The notes under the pieces are model-generated. The model was given only the letters and a program-made list of their open reading frames with translations, was not told the DNA's origin and did no database searches. A program made the translations under genes and the position numbers. A DNA stretch of 64,000 bases. Origin: Pseudomonas sp. FP198. Lineage in GTDB: Bacteria; Pseudomonadota; Gammaproteobacteria; Pseudomonadales; Pseudomonadaceae. This document shows positions 24,606-32,698 of the stretch, piece by piece (position 1 is the first letter of the stretch; each line of letters begins with the position of its first letter). Where the stretch lies: NCBI RefSeq assembly GCF_030687895.1, contig NZ_CP117452.1:310001-374000 (forward strand), in the 5' to 3' direction.

Positions 24606-26752
24606 GGCGTGATCCTCGCACTGGTTTGCAAGAGAGAAGAGCGCCCGCCACCTGGTGTGCGCTTGGGTTGTCTCATGACGACGAACACTTCGGTTTCCTC
24701 ACCGGGCTCGAGCCACACCTTCGGCCAGGCGGAGGTGGCCATGGTCCAGCGGGTGCTGCAGCTGGCCTCGTCGAAGCGCAACCGCCGGTCGCCATCGTTG
24801 CGCACCACGCCCACGGCGATGCCGTAGTCCGGGCCGGCAAACCATTGGGCGCGGGCGGCGTCCAGCGATAGCCCCGGTTGCAACGCGCACAGCGTGTCGG
24901 CCGAATAAGGAATCGCGGCGGCTTGCTTGAACGTCGGCGGAATGTTGCCATCGGCCAATTGGGCGAGCACGTCGCCGATCTCGATGCGACCGATGGGGCG
25001 AGTGCCGTTGCGCCGCTCTTCCAGACGTGCCATTGCGCTGTCCACCTGTTCACGATCGAGCTCGGAGATGTAGCGGGCCGGGTCGACCTGGTCGCCAATC
25101 AGACGCGGCGTCAGGATGAATACCCGTTCGCGGCGGCTGGTCTCGCGGGTGGTCGAGGAAAACAGCAGCGGTCCGATCAGCGGGATGCGTCCGAGCCACG
25201 GCACCCGTTCTAGGTTGTCGCCGGTTTCCTCGGTATGAAAACCACCCACCACCAGTGATCGGCTTTCCCCCATCACCGCCTGCGTACTGACCACTCCCCG
25301 GCGAACGCTGGGCGTCTGCTGACCGACCTCCGAGGGCTCGATCTTGCCGTCTTCGATGTCCAGGAACATCTGGATCTGGTTGCGGCCGCCGGTCTCGATG
25401 GTGTGGGGCACGACCTGCAGGCTGGTGCCGGCCGTGATGGGCTCGACGGTGGCCACCCGTTCGCCAATGGCGGAGATGTATTCGGTCCGGCTGAAGTCGA
25501 TGACCGCCGGCTGGTTTTCCAGGGTCAGTACGGATGGATTCGCCACGACCGAGGCCAGGCCGCGACCTTCCAGTGCTCGCAGTTGCGCGGAAAAGTCGCC
25601 GTAGTCCTGAATGAATACCGTCGAGCTGGCGCCTGGGCGAATCATCGAGGCACCGCCGATCAGATCGCCGCTCTCGACGTTCCAGTTCGACGCCAGCTCG
25701 GCCAGTTGGGTGCGGTCGATGTCGAGAATGATCGCATCGATTTCTACCAGCTTGCGTGGCACGTCCACGTCACGGATCAGCGGCGTGTAGATCTCCCGAC
25801 GCTTGGGCGAGTCGTAGATGAGCACGGCGTTGTTGCGCACGTCGGCTTCGACGCGGATCCGACCGCGGCCGCCCTTGCCAGCGCTTTCCGGGCCTTGCAC
25901 GCGGTTGGTGTTCGGGCGACCCATGCCGCTTAATGCCAACTGCTCGATATTGCCCATTGTCATGGACTGCTGGGCCTGCATGTTCTGGAACGAGGCCTGG
26001 GGCGAGGTCGCCTGCATTCCGCCGGACACCGCGCTGCGGCTTTCCAGCAGGCCTTTGAGGATGCTGGCAACCCCGGGAATCACCAGCGTATCGCCGCGGT
26101 ACTTGATACTCCGGTCGGCGGCGGTGGCATAGCGCAGCGGGAAGCTGATCACCTCCTGCTTCTCTTCGGGTGTCTTGCGCGCCTCGGCAAACTGCGCCAC
26201 CAGGCGCACGTAGCGTTCCGGGCCGGAGACCAGCACCACGCCTTCGTCGGGTAATTCACCCCAACCGAAACGCGGGTCCAGCAGGCCGATGTCGGTCAGG
26301 GCTTGCTTGATGTCCGGCGCGGCATCGGCGGACACTTCCAGGCGCGTGGAGTCCTGGTTTTGCAAAGGGCTGACGTACAGGGTGTTGCCGTACATGAACC
26401 ATTGGAAACGATTTTCCAGACCGAGCCGGTCGAGGAACGCCTGCGGGCTTTCGGCGCGCATCCGGCCGTCGACGCTGCCTTTCACGGTGCCATCGAGCAC
26501 CAGTTGCACCCCGAAAGTATTGGCAAAGTCGCCAAGTACCTTGGGCAGGGGCGTGTTCTGGGCATCGTAGGCGTAGGGCGTGTTTTTCCAGTCGGTCGGT
26601 ACCGCCGCTTCGACCGGCATGCCCGCGCCCAGCGCGCCGGCCAATGCCAGTGCAAGCAGCGAGGTCTTGGTCCAGCGACGGACGATGGACCGGCGAAAGT
26701 GTACCTGGCCGGCGGCCATCGAGCGGTACGGTGCAAGCCACCTGTTAGGCAT
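24602..26752 (-). CDS. rscC: T3SS secretin RscC (HrcC / SctC)
   Basis: A 716-residue outer-membrane secretin. The signal peptide is TKTSLLALALAGALGAGMPVEA with cleavage before AVPTDW. N0/N1 domains follow (PLPKVLGDFANTFGVQLVLDG), and the C-terminal beta-barrel region contains VPWLGRIPLIGPLLFSS, the secretin signature. The start at 26752 has AGGA upstream and overlaps rspG by 8 bases, as usual in this operon; a longer frame upstream is not secretin-like. It forms the outer ring that the pilus crosses. Confidence 0.96.
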   Translation of the reverse strand: MPNRWLAPYRSMAAGQVHFRRSIVRRWTKTSLLALALAGALGAGMPVEAAVPTDWKNTPYAYDAQNTPLPKVLGDFANTFGVQLVLDGTVKGSVDGRMRAESPQAFLDRLGLENRFQWFMYGNTLYVSPLQNQDSTRLEVSADAAPDIKQALTDIGLLDPRFGWGELPDEGVVLVSGPERYVRLVAQFAEARKTPEEKQEVISFPLRYATAADRSIKYRGDTLVIPGVASILKGLLESRSAVSGGMQATSPQASFQNMQAQQSMTMGNIEQLALSGMGRPNTNRVQGPESAGKGGRGRIRVEADVRNNAVLIYDSPKRREIYTPLIRDVDVPRKLVEIDAIILDIDRTQLAELASNWNVESGDLIGGASMIRPGASSTVFIQDYGDFSAQLRALEGRGLASVVANPSVLTLENQPAVIDFSRTEYISAIGERVATVEPITAGTSLQVVPHTIETGGRNQIQMFLDIEDGKIEPSEVGQQTPSVRRGVVSTQAVMGESRSLVVGGFHTEETGDNLERVPWLGRIPLIGPLLFSSTTRETSRRERVFILTPRLIGDQVDPARYISELDREQVDSAMARLEERRNGTRPIGRIEIGDVLAQLADGNIPPTFKQAAAIPYSADTLCALQPGLSLDAARAQWFAGPDYGIAVGVVRNDGDRRLRFDEASCSTRWTMATSAWPKVWLEPGEETEVFVVMRQPKRTPGGGRSSLLQTSARITP

Positions 26753-27170
26753 GGCGGATTCCTGTTCCGAGCGAGTGAAAGTGCGAGGGGCGTCGCGCCA
26801 CGGCACGTTGTTCTTTATGGAGAATCGATTGCCAGGTGTCCCGCTGGTTGAGCAGTGCTTCGAGCACTTCGACCAGATCGTCGATGTGCGCGTCTGTCGC
26901 CAGTTGCGCCAATAGCCATAAACGCTCGTCCTGGGGCGAAAGGGCCAACGCACCGGGGAAGCGCGAGAGGCTTGGCTGCGCCAGCCGCAGAAGGTCTTCC
27001 AGGGACCCTTCGTTGCCCAGCGGGAAATTCAACTCGACCGATATCAGCAGGCCGTCATCCAGCTTCTTGAAGATCGCTTCGCCATCATCGATGACGATGG
27101 CGAAATGTTCCGCGCCGTCGACGTCGGCGTTCCAGCGGGCGAGCTGTGTGCGCAGCTCATGGCATTGCAT
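26745..27170 (-). CDS. rspG: T3SS regulator/chaperone-like RspG (HrpG)
   Basis: A 141-residue protein with a type III chaperone-like pattern (HFAIVIDDGEAIFKKLDDGLLISVELNFPLGN, then LEDLLRLAQPSLSRFPGALALSPQDERLWLLAQL). In P. syringae HrpG binds HrpV and so frees the HrpS activator. It lies between rspF (14-base overlap) and rscC, as in hrpC operons. No DNA-binding motif is seen, so it is unrelated to the HrpG response regulator of Xanthomonas. Confidence 0.85.
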   Translation of the reverse strand: MQCHELRTQLARWNADVDGAEHFAIVIDDGEAIFKKLDDGLLISVELNFPLGNEGSLEDLLRLAQPSLSRFPGALALSPQDERLWLLAQLATDAHIDDLVEVLEALLNQRDTWQSILHKEQRAVARRPSHFHSLGTGIRHA

Positions 27171-27381
27171 CGATGATCGCCTTGGCGAGGTTGTGGTGGG
27201 CGGTGGTCTGTTGAGTGGCCGCGTTCACCGCGACCGACATGCCGTTCATGCTGGTCACGAACGAGTGCATATCGTCGAGGGACTGGCTCTCGGCGGCGTT
27301 CATTGCAGCGTTGTTGACGTTGTCGCTGGCGCGTTGGAAATAGGTATCGAGACGGCGCTGGATGGCATCGATAGAAGACAT
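27157..27381 (-). CDS. rspF: Small T3SS protein RspF (HrpF)
   Basis: A 74-residue helical protein (SSIDAIQRRLDTYFQRASDNVNNAAMNAAESQS) with the size, position and Cys-free composition of P. syringae HrpF, which is needed for secretion and is thought to assist pilin handling. It is the first gene of the rspF-rspG-rscC-rspT-rspV-chaperone operon, with a GAGG-containing ribosome site and a perfect hrp box upstream. Confidence 0.85.
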   Translation of the reverse strand: MSSIDAIQRRLDTYFQRASDNVNNAAMNAAESQSLDDMHSFVTSMNGMSVAVNAATQQTTAHHNLAKAIIDAMP

Positions 27382-27414
27382 GGCGGTTGCTCCGAGGTAA
27401 GCGTATTCACCGGA

Positions 27415-27443
27415 TGAGTGGTGATTACGCCGCTGACGGTTCC
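27415..27443 (-). promoter_or_regulatory. hrp box of the rspF-rscC operon
   Basis: The minus strand reads GGAACC-N16-CCACTCA, a full consensus match ending 33 bases before the rspF start. Confidence 0.93.
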
Positions 27444-27504
27444 GCGAAAAGTGAGCAAAAGGTCAGGAGGCGCGATGATGGATTCGTCAGACATCCGAAT
27501 CCCC

Positions 27505-27625
27505 CGTGGCGAGGGAGCTTGCTCCCGCTCGGCTGCGTAGCAGTCGCAAAAACGGCTGATGCGATCTGCCTGAGAAAAGATGAGCCCTGCTGCGCAGGCC
27601 AGCGGGAGCAAGCTCCCTCGCCACG
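27505..27625. repeat. Inverted REP pair, type A
   Basis: Facing copies of GTGGCGAGGGAGCTTGCTCC about 75 bases apart, between the rspE stop and the rspF hrp box. It separates two T3SS operons on the same strand. Confidence 0.9.
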
Positions 27626-27643
27626 GGTTCCGGGTCGTTTGGG

Positions 27644-28225
27644 CTACGGCTGCGGTTCTGGCAGGCGCAACGCTTCAACAGCCGTGGCCCAATCGAGCAG
27701 GAACGTGCCGCCTGGTGTTTCCAGCTTCAGCTGATGCGCCTCCATGCTGGGATCCGCCACCGGCGTCCAGGGACGTTCGCCAGATGAGCCCAGACTTTGG
27801 CTCAGCTTCGCCCAGTCATCGGGATGACAGCGAAGAGTCGCACTGACCGAATCATGCTGGCGTGAGGCAAGCTGACGAACCAGTGCATCGATGCGGGCCT
27901 GATCCGGGACTTCGTTCAACAGCGTTCCCAGGGCCTCGTTGACTAACTGCGCGGCGCTGGTCTCGATCCGTTCCCACATGGCCTGGCGCTCGGCCTCCCA
28001 GGTGGCGAGCACGGTTTCGGCTGTTTCCCAGAACTGCGCCTGAGCCTGGAGCACTGCGGCGCCCGCCTCTTCGGCCGCACCCTGGATCAGCTGCGTGGCG
28101 TGTGCCTGGGCCTGTTCGAGAACGGCCTGTGCTCGGCCACAGTCCACCAGGGTTTCGCGAGGGATACAGGGCTGCAACAGGCCCTGGCCACCGGGACGTA
28201 GGTCAAGCGAGCGCCGAGCGAGCAT
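27644..28225 (-). CDS. rspE: T3SS ATPase stator RspE (HrpE / SctL)
   Basis: A 193-residue SctL/FliH-type protein. The middle (AQAVLEQAQAHATQLIQGAAEEAGAAVLQAQAQF onward) is a long Ala/Gln/Glu coiled coil, followed by a C-terminal domain with LLDWATAVEALRLP. SctL dimers bind and regulate the ATPase and tie it to the C-ring. The start at 28225 has GGAG upstream and overlaps rspD by 23 bases; the longer frame to 28423 is Arg/Pro-rich shadow sequence. Confidence 0.88.
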   Translation of the reverse strand: MLARRSLDLRPGGQGLLQPCIPRETLVDCGRAQAVLEQAQAHATQLIQGAAEEAGAAVLQAQAQFWETAETVLATWEAERQAMWERIETSAAQLVNEALGTLLNEVPDQARIDALVRQLASRQHDSVSATLRCHPDDWAKLSQSLGSSGERPWTPVADPSMEAHQLKLETPGGTFLLDWATAVEALRLPEPQP

Positions 28226-28790
28226 CGTGTATCTCCGTTTGGGTGGGCGCTGGCGCCAGGCTTTGCTCGGCTTTCCAGCACGCGGACTGCCAGAGCGTGT
28301 TGAGCTTGGCGGCAGGCGGGCGTGGGGTGGGCTGCGCTTCGAGGGCAATGATCCTGCCGCGCGGGAAGGCCAGGCGCGTACGCTCCCAGGTCCGCTCCCC
28401 CAGCCAGGCGCGCAGCAGTGCAAGCGGGTCGTGGCCTGGTTCGAGCCAGTGTCCGGGGCGCAACGCCTTGGCGGTGCGCTCGCACCACGCCCGGTCCTGC
28501 GGCGAAAGCATGTCCATCGTCGTCAACGGCGAGCAGGTGTTCGCCACTAATTGGCAGGCCAGGGCCAAGGTTCGGGGCGTGCCGCAACAGAGCGACAACA
28601 CCGCCGGGTCGGGCTGTGGCGGCGTGCACGGCGTCATGCCGAAACTGCGGGCCAATGCGGCGTGATGCCCGCGGGCCAAGGCATCGATTTGTGGCCTTGT
28701 CAGTAGGCCGAGCGCGGGTGGATACCAATCACGGTCTGCTTCGCGCCACGCCAGGCTCCACCAGCGAGCCCATTCAAGCGCCGCGTTCAT
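28203..28790 (-). CDS. rspD: T3SS sorting-platform protein RspD (HrpD / SctK)
   Basis: A 195-residue protein at the hrpD position between rscJ and rspE. SctK proteins link the membrane ring to the C-ring pods. The sequence is rich in Trp and Cys (WARWWSLAWREADRDWYPPALGLL at the start) with no membrane helix. It is poorly conserved, so the call rests on synteny. It overlaps rscJ by 4 bases. Confidence 0.83.
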   Translation of the reverse strand: MNAALEWARWWSLAWREADRDWYPPALGLLTRPQIDALARGHHAALARSFGMTPCTPPQPDPAVLSLCCGTPRTLALACQLVANTCSPLTTMDMLSPQDRAWCERTAKALRPGHWLEPGHDPLALLRAWLGERTWERTRLAFPRGRIIALEAQPTPRPPAAKLNTLWQSACWKAEQSLAPAPTQTEIHDARSALA

Positions 28791-29662
28791 GCAGCGGTCC
28801 CCTTGCTGTCAGGCTTGGCGCCCGGGTTCTTCACCGCGAACAGTGACGGCGCCGTGCCGTTTTGCGCACCCGCCGGCGTTGTGCCCTTGCGCTCGAAAAA
28901 TCGCGGCAGCACCAGTACGCCGTTGCGCCACAACCGGTAGAGGCCGTACGAGGCGCCCAGCAGGAGGGCGAGCAAGGTGAGGCCGGCCGCGAGGGTCACG
29001 CCTCGCCAATAGCCGATGTCGTCGGCCTGCATGAGGAATGGCCCGAAATACGCCATCTTGCGTCGCTCCTGATATGCCGCCGCGGGAACGAACACCACCG
29101 ACAGCTTGGCCGGGTTCTGGGCAGCGTCGGCCATGCCCGGAATTCCGCTGGCGACCAGGTTGCGCACTCTCGGCGTGATGCTGTCAGGATCCAGCGCGCT
29201 GGTGTGCTTGATAAACACCGAGGCCGACGCGGGCTGGACCGGCTCGCCGGGAGCGACCCGTTCCGGCAGCACCACATGGACCCGGGCGAGCACCACGCCA
29301 TCGATTTGCGACAGTGTCGATTCGAGCTCCTGAGACAGCGCGTAGAGGTAGCGGGCGCGCTCTTCCATCGGTGTGGAAATCACGCCTTCCTTGCGGAAGA
29401 TTTCCCCCAGGCTGGAGCGCGATCGGCGCGGCAGCCCAGCGGCTTCGAGAACCTGTACCGCGCTGTTCATGTCCGCTGGCTCGACCAGCACGGTCAGCCC
29501 GTCCTTATCGACCTGCTTGCTGGCCTCGACGTTCTTGTCCGCCAGTTCCGCGATCACTTCATTGGCATCCTGCTCGGAAAGATGGCTATGCAGCGCTGTC
29601 CTCTCGTCGCATCCGGCGAGCAGCAGGCACAGCACTAAGGGTGAGAATGCGCGCATGGACAT
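28787..29662 (-). CDS. rscJ: T3SS inner-ring lipoprotein RscJ (HrcJ / SctJ)
   Basis: A 291-residue lipoprotein of the YscJ/FliF family. The lipobox is LLLAGC (Cys near residue 18); the ring domains follow with LSEQDANEVIAELADKNV and LVEPADMNSAVQVLEAAGLP, and a C-terminal membrane helix lies near 220-240 (GVTLAAGLTLLALLLGASYGL), followed by a cytoplasmic tail longer than needed for anchoring. A second ATG 6 bases downstream is an alternative start. Confidence 0.96.
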   Translation of the reverse strand: MSMRAFSPLVLCLLLAGCDERTALHSHLSEQDANEVIAELADKNVEASKQVDKDGLTVLVEPADMNSAVQVLEAAGLPRRSRSSLGEIFRKEGVISTPMEERARYLYALSQELESTLSQIDGVVLARVHVVLPERVAPGEPVQPASASVFIKHTSALDPDSITPRVRNLVASGIPGMADAAQNPAKLSVVFVPAAAYQERRKMAYFGPFLMQADDIGYWRGVTLAAGLTLLALLLGASYGLYRLWRNGVLVLPRFFERKGTTPAGAQNGTAPSLFAVKNPGAKPDSKGTAA

Positions 29663-29675
29663 GACCGGCTTTCCC

Positions 29676-30050
29676 TTACTGGAGATTGGTGAGCTTCTCG
29701 ATCGCCTGGGAGCCCTTGCTGACGATCTTTGCGGTCATCAGGCTTTCCAGGTGAAAGGACGACAGCGACCGGTTGGACTGCAACATGTCCTGGGGATCGG
29801 CGGTGCGGATGGCCTTGAGCATGTCCCGGTTGGCGCGATCGTCCAGCCGTTGCAATTCGCCGGAGCGGCTGGACAACGAATCGATGATCCTCGCCGCGAC
29901 GTTGTTTTCACTGTCGGGGGCGGGGGCTTTTTCGCGCATTTGCGCGTTGAACCAACTGACATCGCTGGTCTCGGCGCCTGCCCGCGCACTGGCGCCAGGT
30001 TTGGTTGCGGTGGAAACCACGCTGGTGGTGTCGATGGCTTGTACGGTCAT
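29676..30050 (-). CDS. rspB: T3SS inner-rod protein RspB (HrpB / SctI)
   Basis: A 124-residue protein. The C-terminal 40 residues (SFHLESLMTAKIVSKGSQAIEKLTNLQ region) match the YscI/HrpB inner-rod signature, while the N-terminal half is disordered and Ser/Ala/Thr-rich. It connects the export gate with the pilus and is an early secreted substrate. rscJ begins 13 bases downstream. Confidence 0.88.
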   Translation of the reverse strand: MTVQAIDTTSVVSTATKPGASARAGAETSDVSWFNAQMREKAPAPDSENNVAARIIDSLSSRSGELQRLDDRANRDMLKAIRTADPQDMLQSNRSLSSFHLESLMTAKIVSKGSQAIEKLTNLQ

Positions 30051-30078
30051 GGCATATCTCCGATTACAAGGTGGGCCT

Positions 30079-31008
30079 TCAGGCGTACATCAGCCTCAAG
30101 ACGTTGCGAGCGCTACCCGTCACGCTCAGATGAAACTCGATTTCTTCCCGGCTGCGTCGACCGCGCCGTTGCATGGACGGCTGCTGGCCGGCCAGGCGGG
30201 CGAGAGCGAGGTCCAGTTCTTCCAGGGCGAGCTGGAACAGTCGTGTTTCGCGAGCCTCCAGCCATGCGCCACAGGCAATCCGTTCGGTCCATGTCCAGTC
30301 TTGCCCGTCGAAGCTCGCCGGTGGCGGGTATCGCGACGGGTGCTGGTCCATGAATGCCGCGACCTCGAACAGCAGGTCCAGGTCGTCCTGTTCATAACGC
30401 GCCTGGCCTTGCTCTTCGTCGATGTCCAGCAGGGTCAGCAGTTTCCTTCGGCCCAGCACCGCGATGATCTTGAGCAACAACGACAGGCTGGTGTCGTAGC
30501 GGTCGCGACGCGTGGCGCGGTCTCCTTCCAGCTCCCAGGCGCCGAACAGCGCACCGCAGAACGGGTTGTTGGCGTTGCCGAAATCGCTCTGGCTGTCGAC
30601 GTCGTTATCGCCGATGGGCTGCCGGCGGTGGGCGAGCATCTGCGCCAGGTCGTTGAACAGATCTTCGTTGGAATAGGCATCGTCGCTGTCGACATCGAGG
30701 GTGGACCCGGTACCTCCGTTGATCTCCTCAAGAATATCTTCGAGCACCCGATGCAGAGGGGCCTGGGTCTCGGCGGCCAGTCTGTCCTGCGGGGTGGATA
30801 AACCTGAGCGGGGCTGCCCGCCAGTCGAGCCGTGTTCGCTGCTCCATTGGACGAGCGACTCGCGCAGCCGATCGCTCGTACCGTGCAGCGCCAGGTGCTC
30901 GACGACCCGATCCGCCAGGCCGTTCGCAGGCGAGGCCTGGCGCAGTGTCGGGTCGTCACCGAGCAAATCTCTGGTGCTACGAAGGTTGTCTGGCGAATGG
31001 ATCTGCAT
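30079..31008 (-). CDS. rspZ: Divergent harpin-position protein RspZ
   Basis: A 309-residue protein at the place of hrpZ between rspA and rspB. It lacks the Gly-rich composition of harpins and has two Cys (NPFCGALFG, IACGAWLEA), unusual for that family. Residues 205-230 (YEQDDLDLLFEVAAFMDQHP followed by PP.P) resemble, from memory, the HrpZ segment with [21 protein letters not shown], and the following helical stretch ends with a region rich in Ala/Leu as in HrpZ. It may be a secreted harpin derivative or another helper of pilus and translocation. There is no signal peptide or membrane segment. Confidence 0.7.
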   Translation of the reverse strand: MQIHSPDNLRSTRDLLGDDPTLRQASPANGLADRVVEHLALHGTSDRLRESLVQWSSEHGSTGGQPRSGLSTPQDRLAAETQAPLHRVLEDILEEINGGTGSTLDVDSDDAYSNEDLFNDLAQMLAHRRQPIGDNDVDSQSDFGNANNPFCGALFGAWELEGDRATRRDRYDTSLSLLLKIIAVLGRRKLLTLLDIDEEQGQARYEQDDLDLLFEVAAFMDQHPSRYPPPASFDGQDWTWTERIACGAWLEARETRLFQLALEELDLALARLAGQQPSMQRRGRRSREEIEFHLSVTGSARNVLRLMYA

Positions 31009-31067
31009 CGGGTTTCTCCCTCGACGCGCATGGGATTCCCCGCCGGAGCGGGGCTGGAGCGAGAGGG

Positions 31068-31277
31068 TCAGAAGCGTATGTTCTTGGATGCCTCCCCCAT
31101 GGCGGTGATGGCCTTGGTCGCGGTATCCATCGACCCTGCCGCGATTGCGTTCATGGTGTCGGCAACCAGTTTCTTCTGGTCGAATTGGGATTTCATGGTC
31201 GTCATCGCCGCCGACGTGGCGTCCATCTGTTGCATGGCTGCCGTGGAGGCGGCGAGAGAAGCTCCACCAAAACTCAT
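31068..31277 (-). CDS. rspA: Hrp pilin RspA (HrpA / SctA)
   Basis: A 69-residue Cys-free helical protein, shorter than DC3000 HrpA (113). The C-terminal half (KKLVADTMNAIAAGSMDTATKAI...NIRF) follows the recalled HrpA pattern KK..D.LNAI.AG..D...K.I...K.I.Y. It should polymerise into the extracellular Hrp pilus. The ATG at 31277 has GGAGA upstream, and a perfect hrp box precedes it; the longer frame into the intergenic region is rejected. It is the first gene of the rspA-Z-B-rscJ-D-E operon. Confidence 0.87.
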   Translation of the reverse strand: MSFGGASLAASTAAMQQMDATSAAMTTMKSQFDQKKLVADTMNAIAAGSMDTATKAITAMGEASKNIRF

Positions 31278-31330
31278 AGTCGTATCTCCGGATTGTGGAA
31301 TGGCGAGACGATCGTGAACGTCTCGACGAA

Positions 31331-31359
31331 TAAGTGGCGACCGCTGCGAAAACGGTTCC
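31331..31359 (-). promoter_or_regulatory. hrp box of the rspA operon
   Basis: The minus strand reads GGAACC-N16-CCACTTA, a full match to GGAACC-N16-CCACNNA, 53 bases before the rspA start and 10 bases after the rspR stop. Confidence 0.93.
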
Positions 31360-31369
31360 ACCGATCCAC

Positions 31370-32308
31370 TCAGCTCGTCGATATTTGCAGGCATTTCATC
31401 CGGTAATAGAGCGTGCGGCGGGCGATGCCCAACTCGGCGATGACTTTATCGATGCAGTGATGGTGGCGACGCATGCAGTCCTCGATGAGGATCTTCTCGA
31501 ACTGCTGCAGATGCTCTTTGAGCTTGAGGGTCGAGCTGTTGTGCTCCAGCTGCTCGGCGCGCGGCAGTGCCGGCAAGCCGAGCACGTAGCGTTTGGCGGC
31601 CGATTGCAACTCGCGGATGTTCCCCGGCCAGGCGTAGCCGAGCAACTGGCGCAACAGCGCTGGCGAAGGCGCGACGTAGGGTTGGTCGAGTGCCAGGGCT
31701 TCCCGGCGTACCAGGGACTGGAACAGCGGCACGATACGTTCTTTTCGACTGCGCAACGGTGGCAGCTTGAGGCTGATGATGTTCAAGCGGAAATAGAGGT
31801 CCCGACGAAACTCGCCACGCTCGACCATTTCCGCCAACGGGCTTTGGGCCGAGGCAATCACCCGCATGTCCACCGGGATGTTTTGGGTCGAGCCCAGCCG
31901 CTGCACAGTCCTGGACTCCAGGACACGCAGCAGCTTGGCTTGCAGCCCTAACGGCATGCTGTCGATCTCATCCAGATAGAGCGTGCCGTTGTGCGCGGCT
32001 TCGACGAAGCCAGCGCGATTCTGGCTGGCACCGGTAAACGCACCGGTGTTGGCGCCGAAGAGTTGGCTCTCCGCGAGGGACTCGGGAATGGCGGCGCAAT
32101 TGATGGCGACGAACTTGCCGGAGCGGCCGGACATGCGGTGGATTTTTTCCGCCAGCGTGTCCTTGCCCGTGCCGGTCTCGCCGCGCAACAGCACATCGAC
32201 CCCTAGCGGGGCGACGCACTGGGCAAACGCCTCAAGATTGAGAGCATCCTCTTTCGTGGGAGTGGAAAGTGCAGCGCATAACAACTTTTGCATCACTGAC
32301 GATTCCAT
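31370..32308 (-). CDS. rspR: Sigma-54 enhancer-binding protein RspR (HrpR/HrpS type)
   Basis: A 312-residue AAA+ activator without receiver or other N-terminal sensor domain, as in HrpR and HrpS. Walker A is GETGTGKD, the sigma-54 contact loop GAFTGA is intact (TGAFTGASQNRAGFVEAA), Walker B is GTLYLDEIDSM, and the C-terminal helix-turn-helix is CIDKVIAELGIARRTLYYRMK. It should activate rspL from upstream sites at the -24/-12 promoter. Only one such gene is seen, whereas P. syringae has the tandem pair hrpR-hrpS. A start at Met6 is possible; neither start has a clear Shine-Dalgarno. Confidence 0.92.
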   Translation of the reverse strand: MESSVMQKLLCAALSTPTKEDALNLEAFAQCVAPLGVDVLLRGETGTGKDTLAEKIHRMSGRSGKFVAINCAAIPESLAESQLFGANTGAFTGASQNRAGFVEAAHNGTLYLDEIDSMPLGLQAKLLRVLESRTVQRLGSTQNIPVDMRVIASAQSPLAEMVERGEFRRDLYFRLNIISLKLPPLRSRKERIVPLFQSLVRREALALDQPYVAPSPALLRQLLGYAWPGNIRELQSAAKRYVLGLPALPRAEQLEHNSSTLKLKEHLQQFEKILIEDCMRRHHHCIDKVIAELGIARRTLYYRMKCLQISTS

Positions 32309-32698
32309 TTTTTGTTTGGTTTAGGAGGGTCGACAAGTAAAACGATGAAAAGGCGTATCCAACTTCCTCGATATATAGCGCCGCCGCGCAATCGCAGGGG
32401 AAATCAACATCTTCTGTACGGGGTTAGAGAAGCGATTAAAGAAAAGTTCACGTAGCGCCGACGGTTGTTAAACGATTCAGCTTTACAGCCAGAGCACCCC
32501 GAAAACCCCTACGCGACCGGCCTGGTTGGCGTCTGGAGCGAAAATCGGGGGATCTCGGAGGCTTTTCGAAAAATTGGATCCGACAAACGGTTCAGCGCCA
32601 GCTCGCTGTTTGAGCAAGTACTCTAGAAAAGAGCAAAAGCTCTGACTTTGTAAGACGCCTGCAGAGGTTTAAACAATACGTATCGTAGTTGGGTTGGA
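32309..32698. other. AT-richer intergenic edge of the T3SS island
   Basis: A 390-base gap between rspR and the DUF6436 gene with no credible reading frame. It must hold the rspR promoter, but no sigma-54 site or hrp box is visible. A small hairpin AGAGC-AAAA-GCTCT lies at 32627-32640. No tRNA, attachment-like repeat or insertion sequence is seen. Confidence 0.6.
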
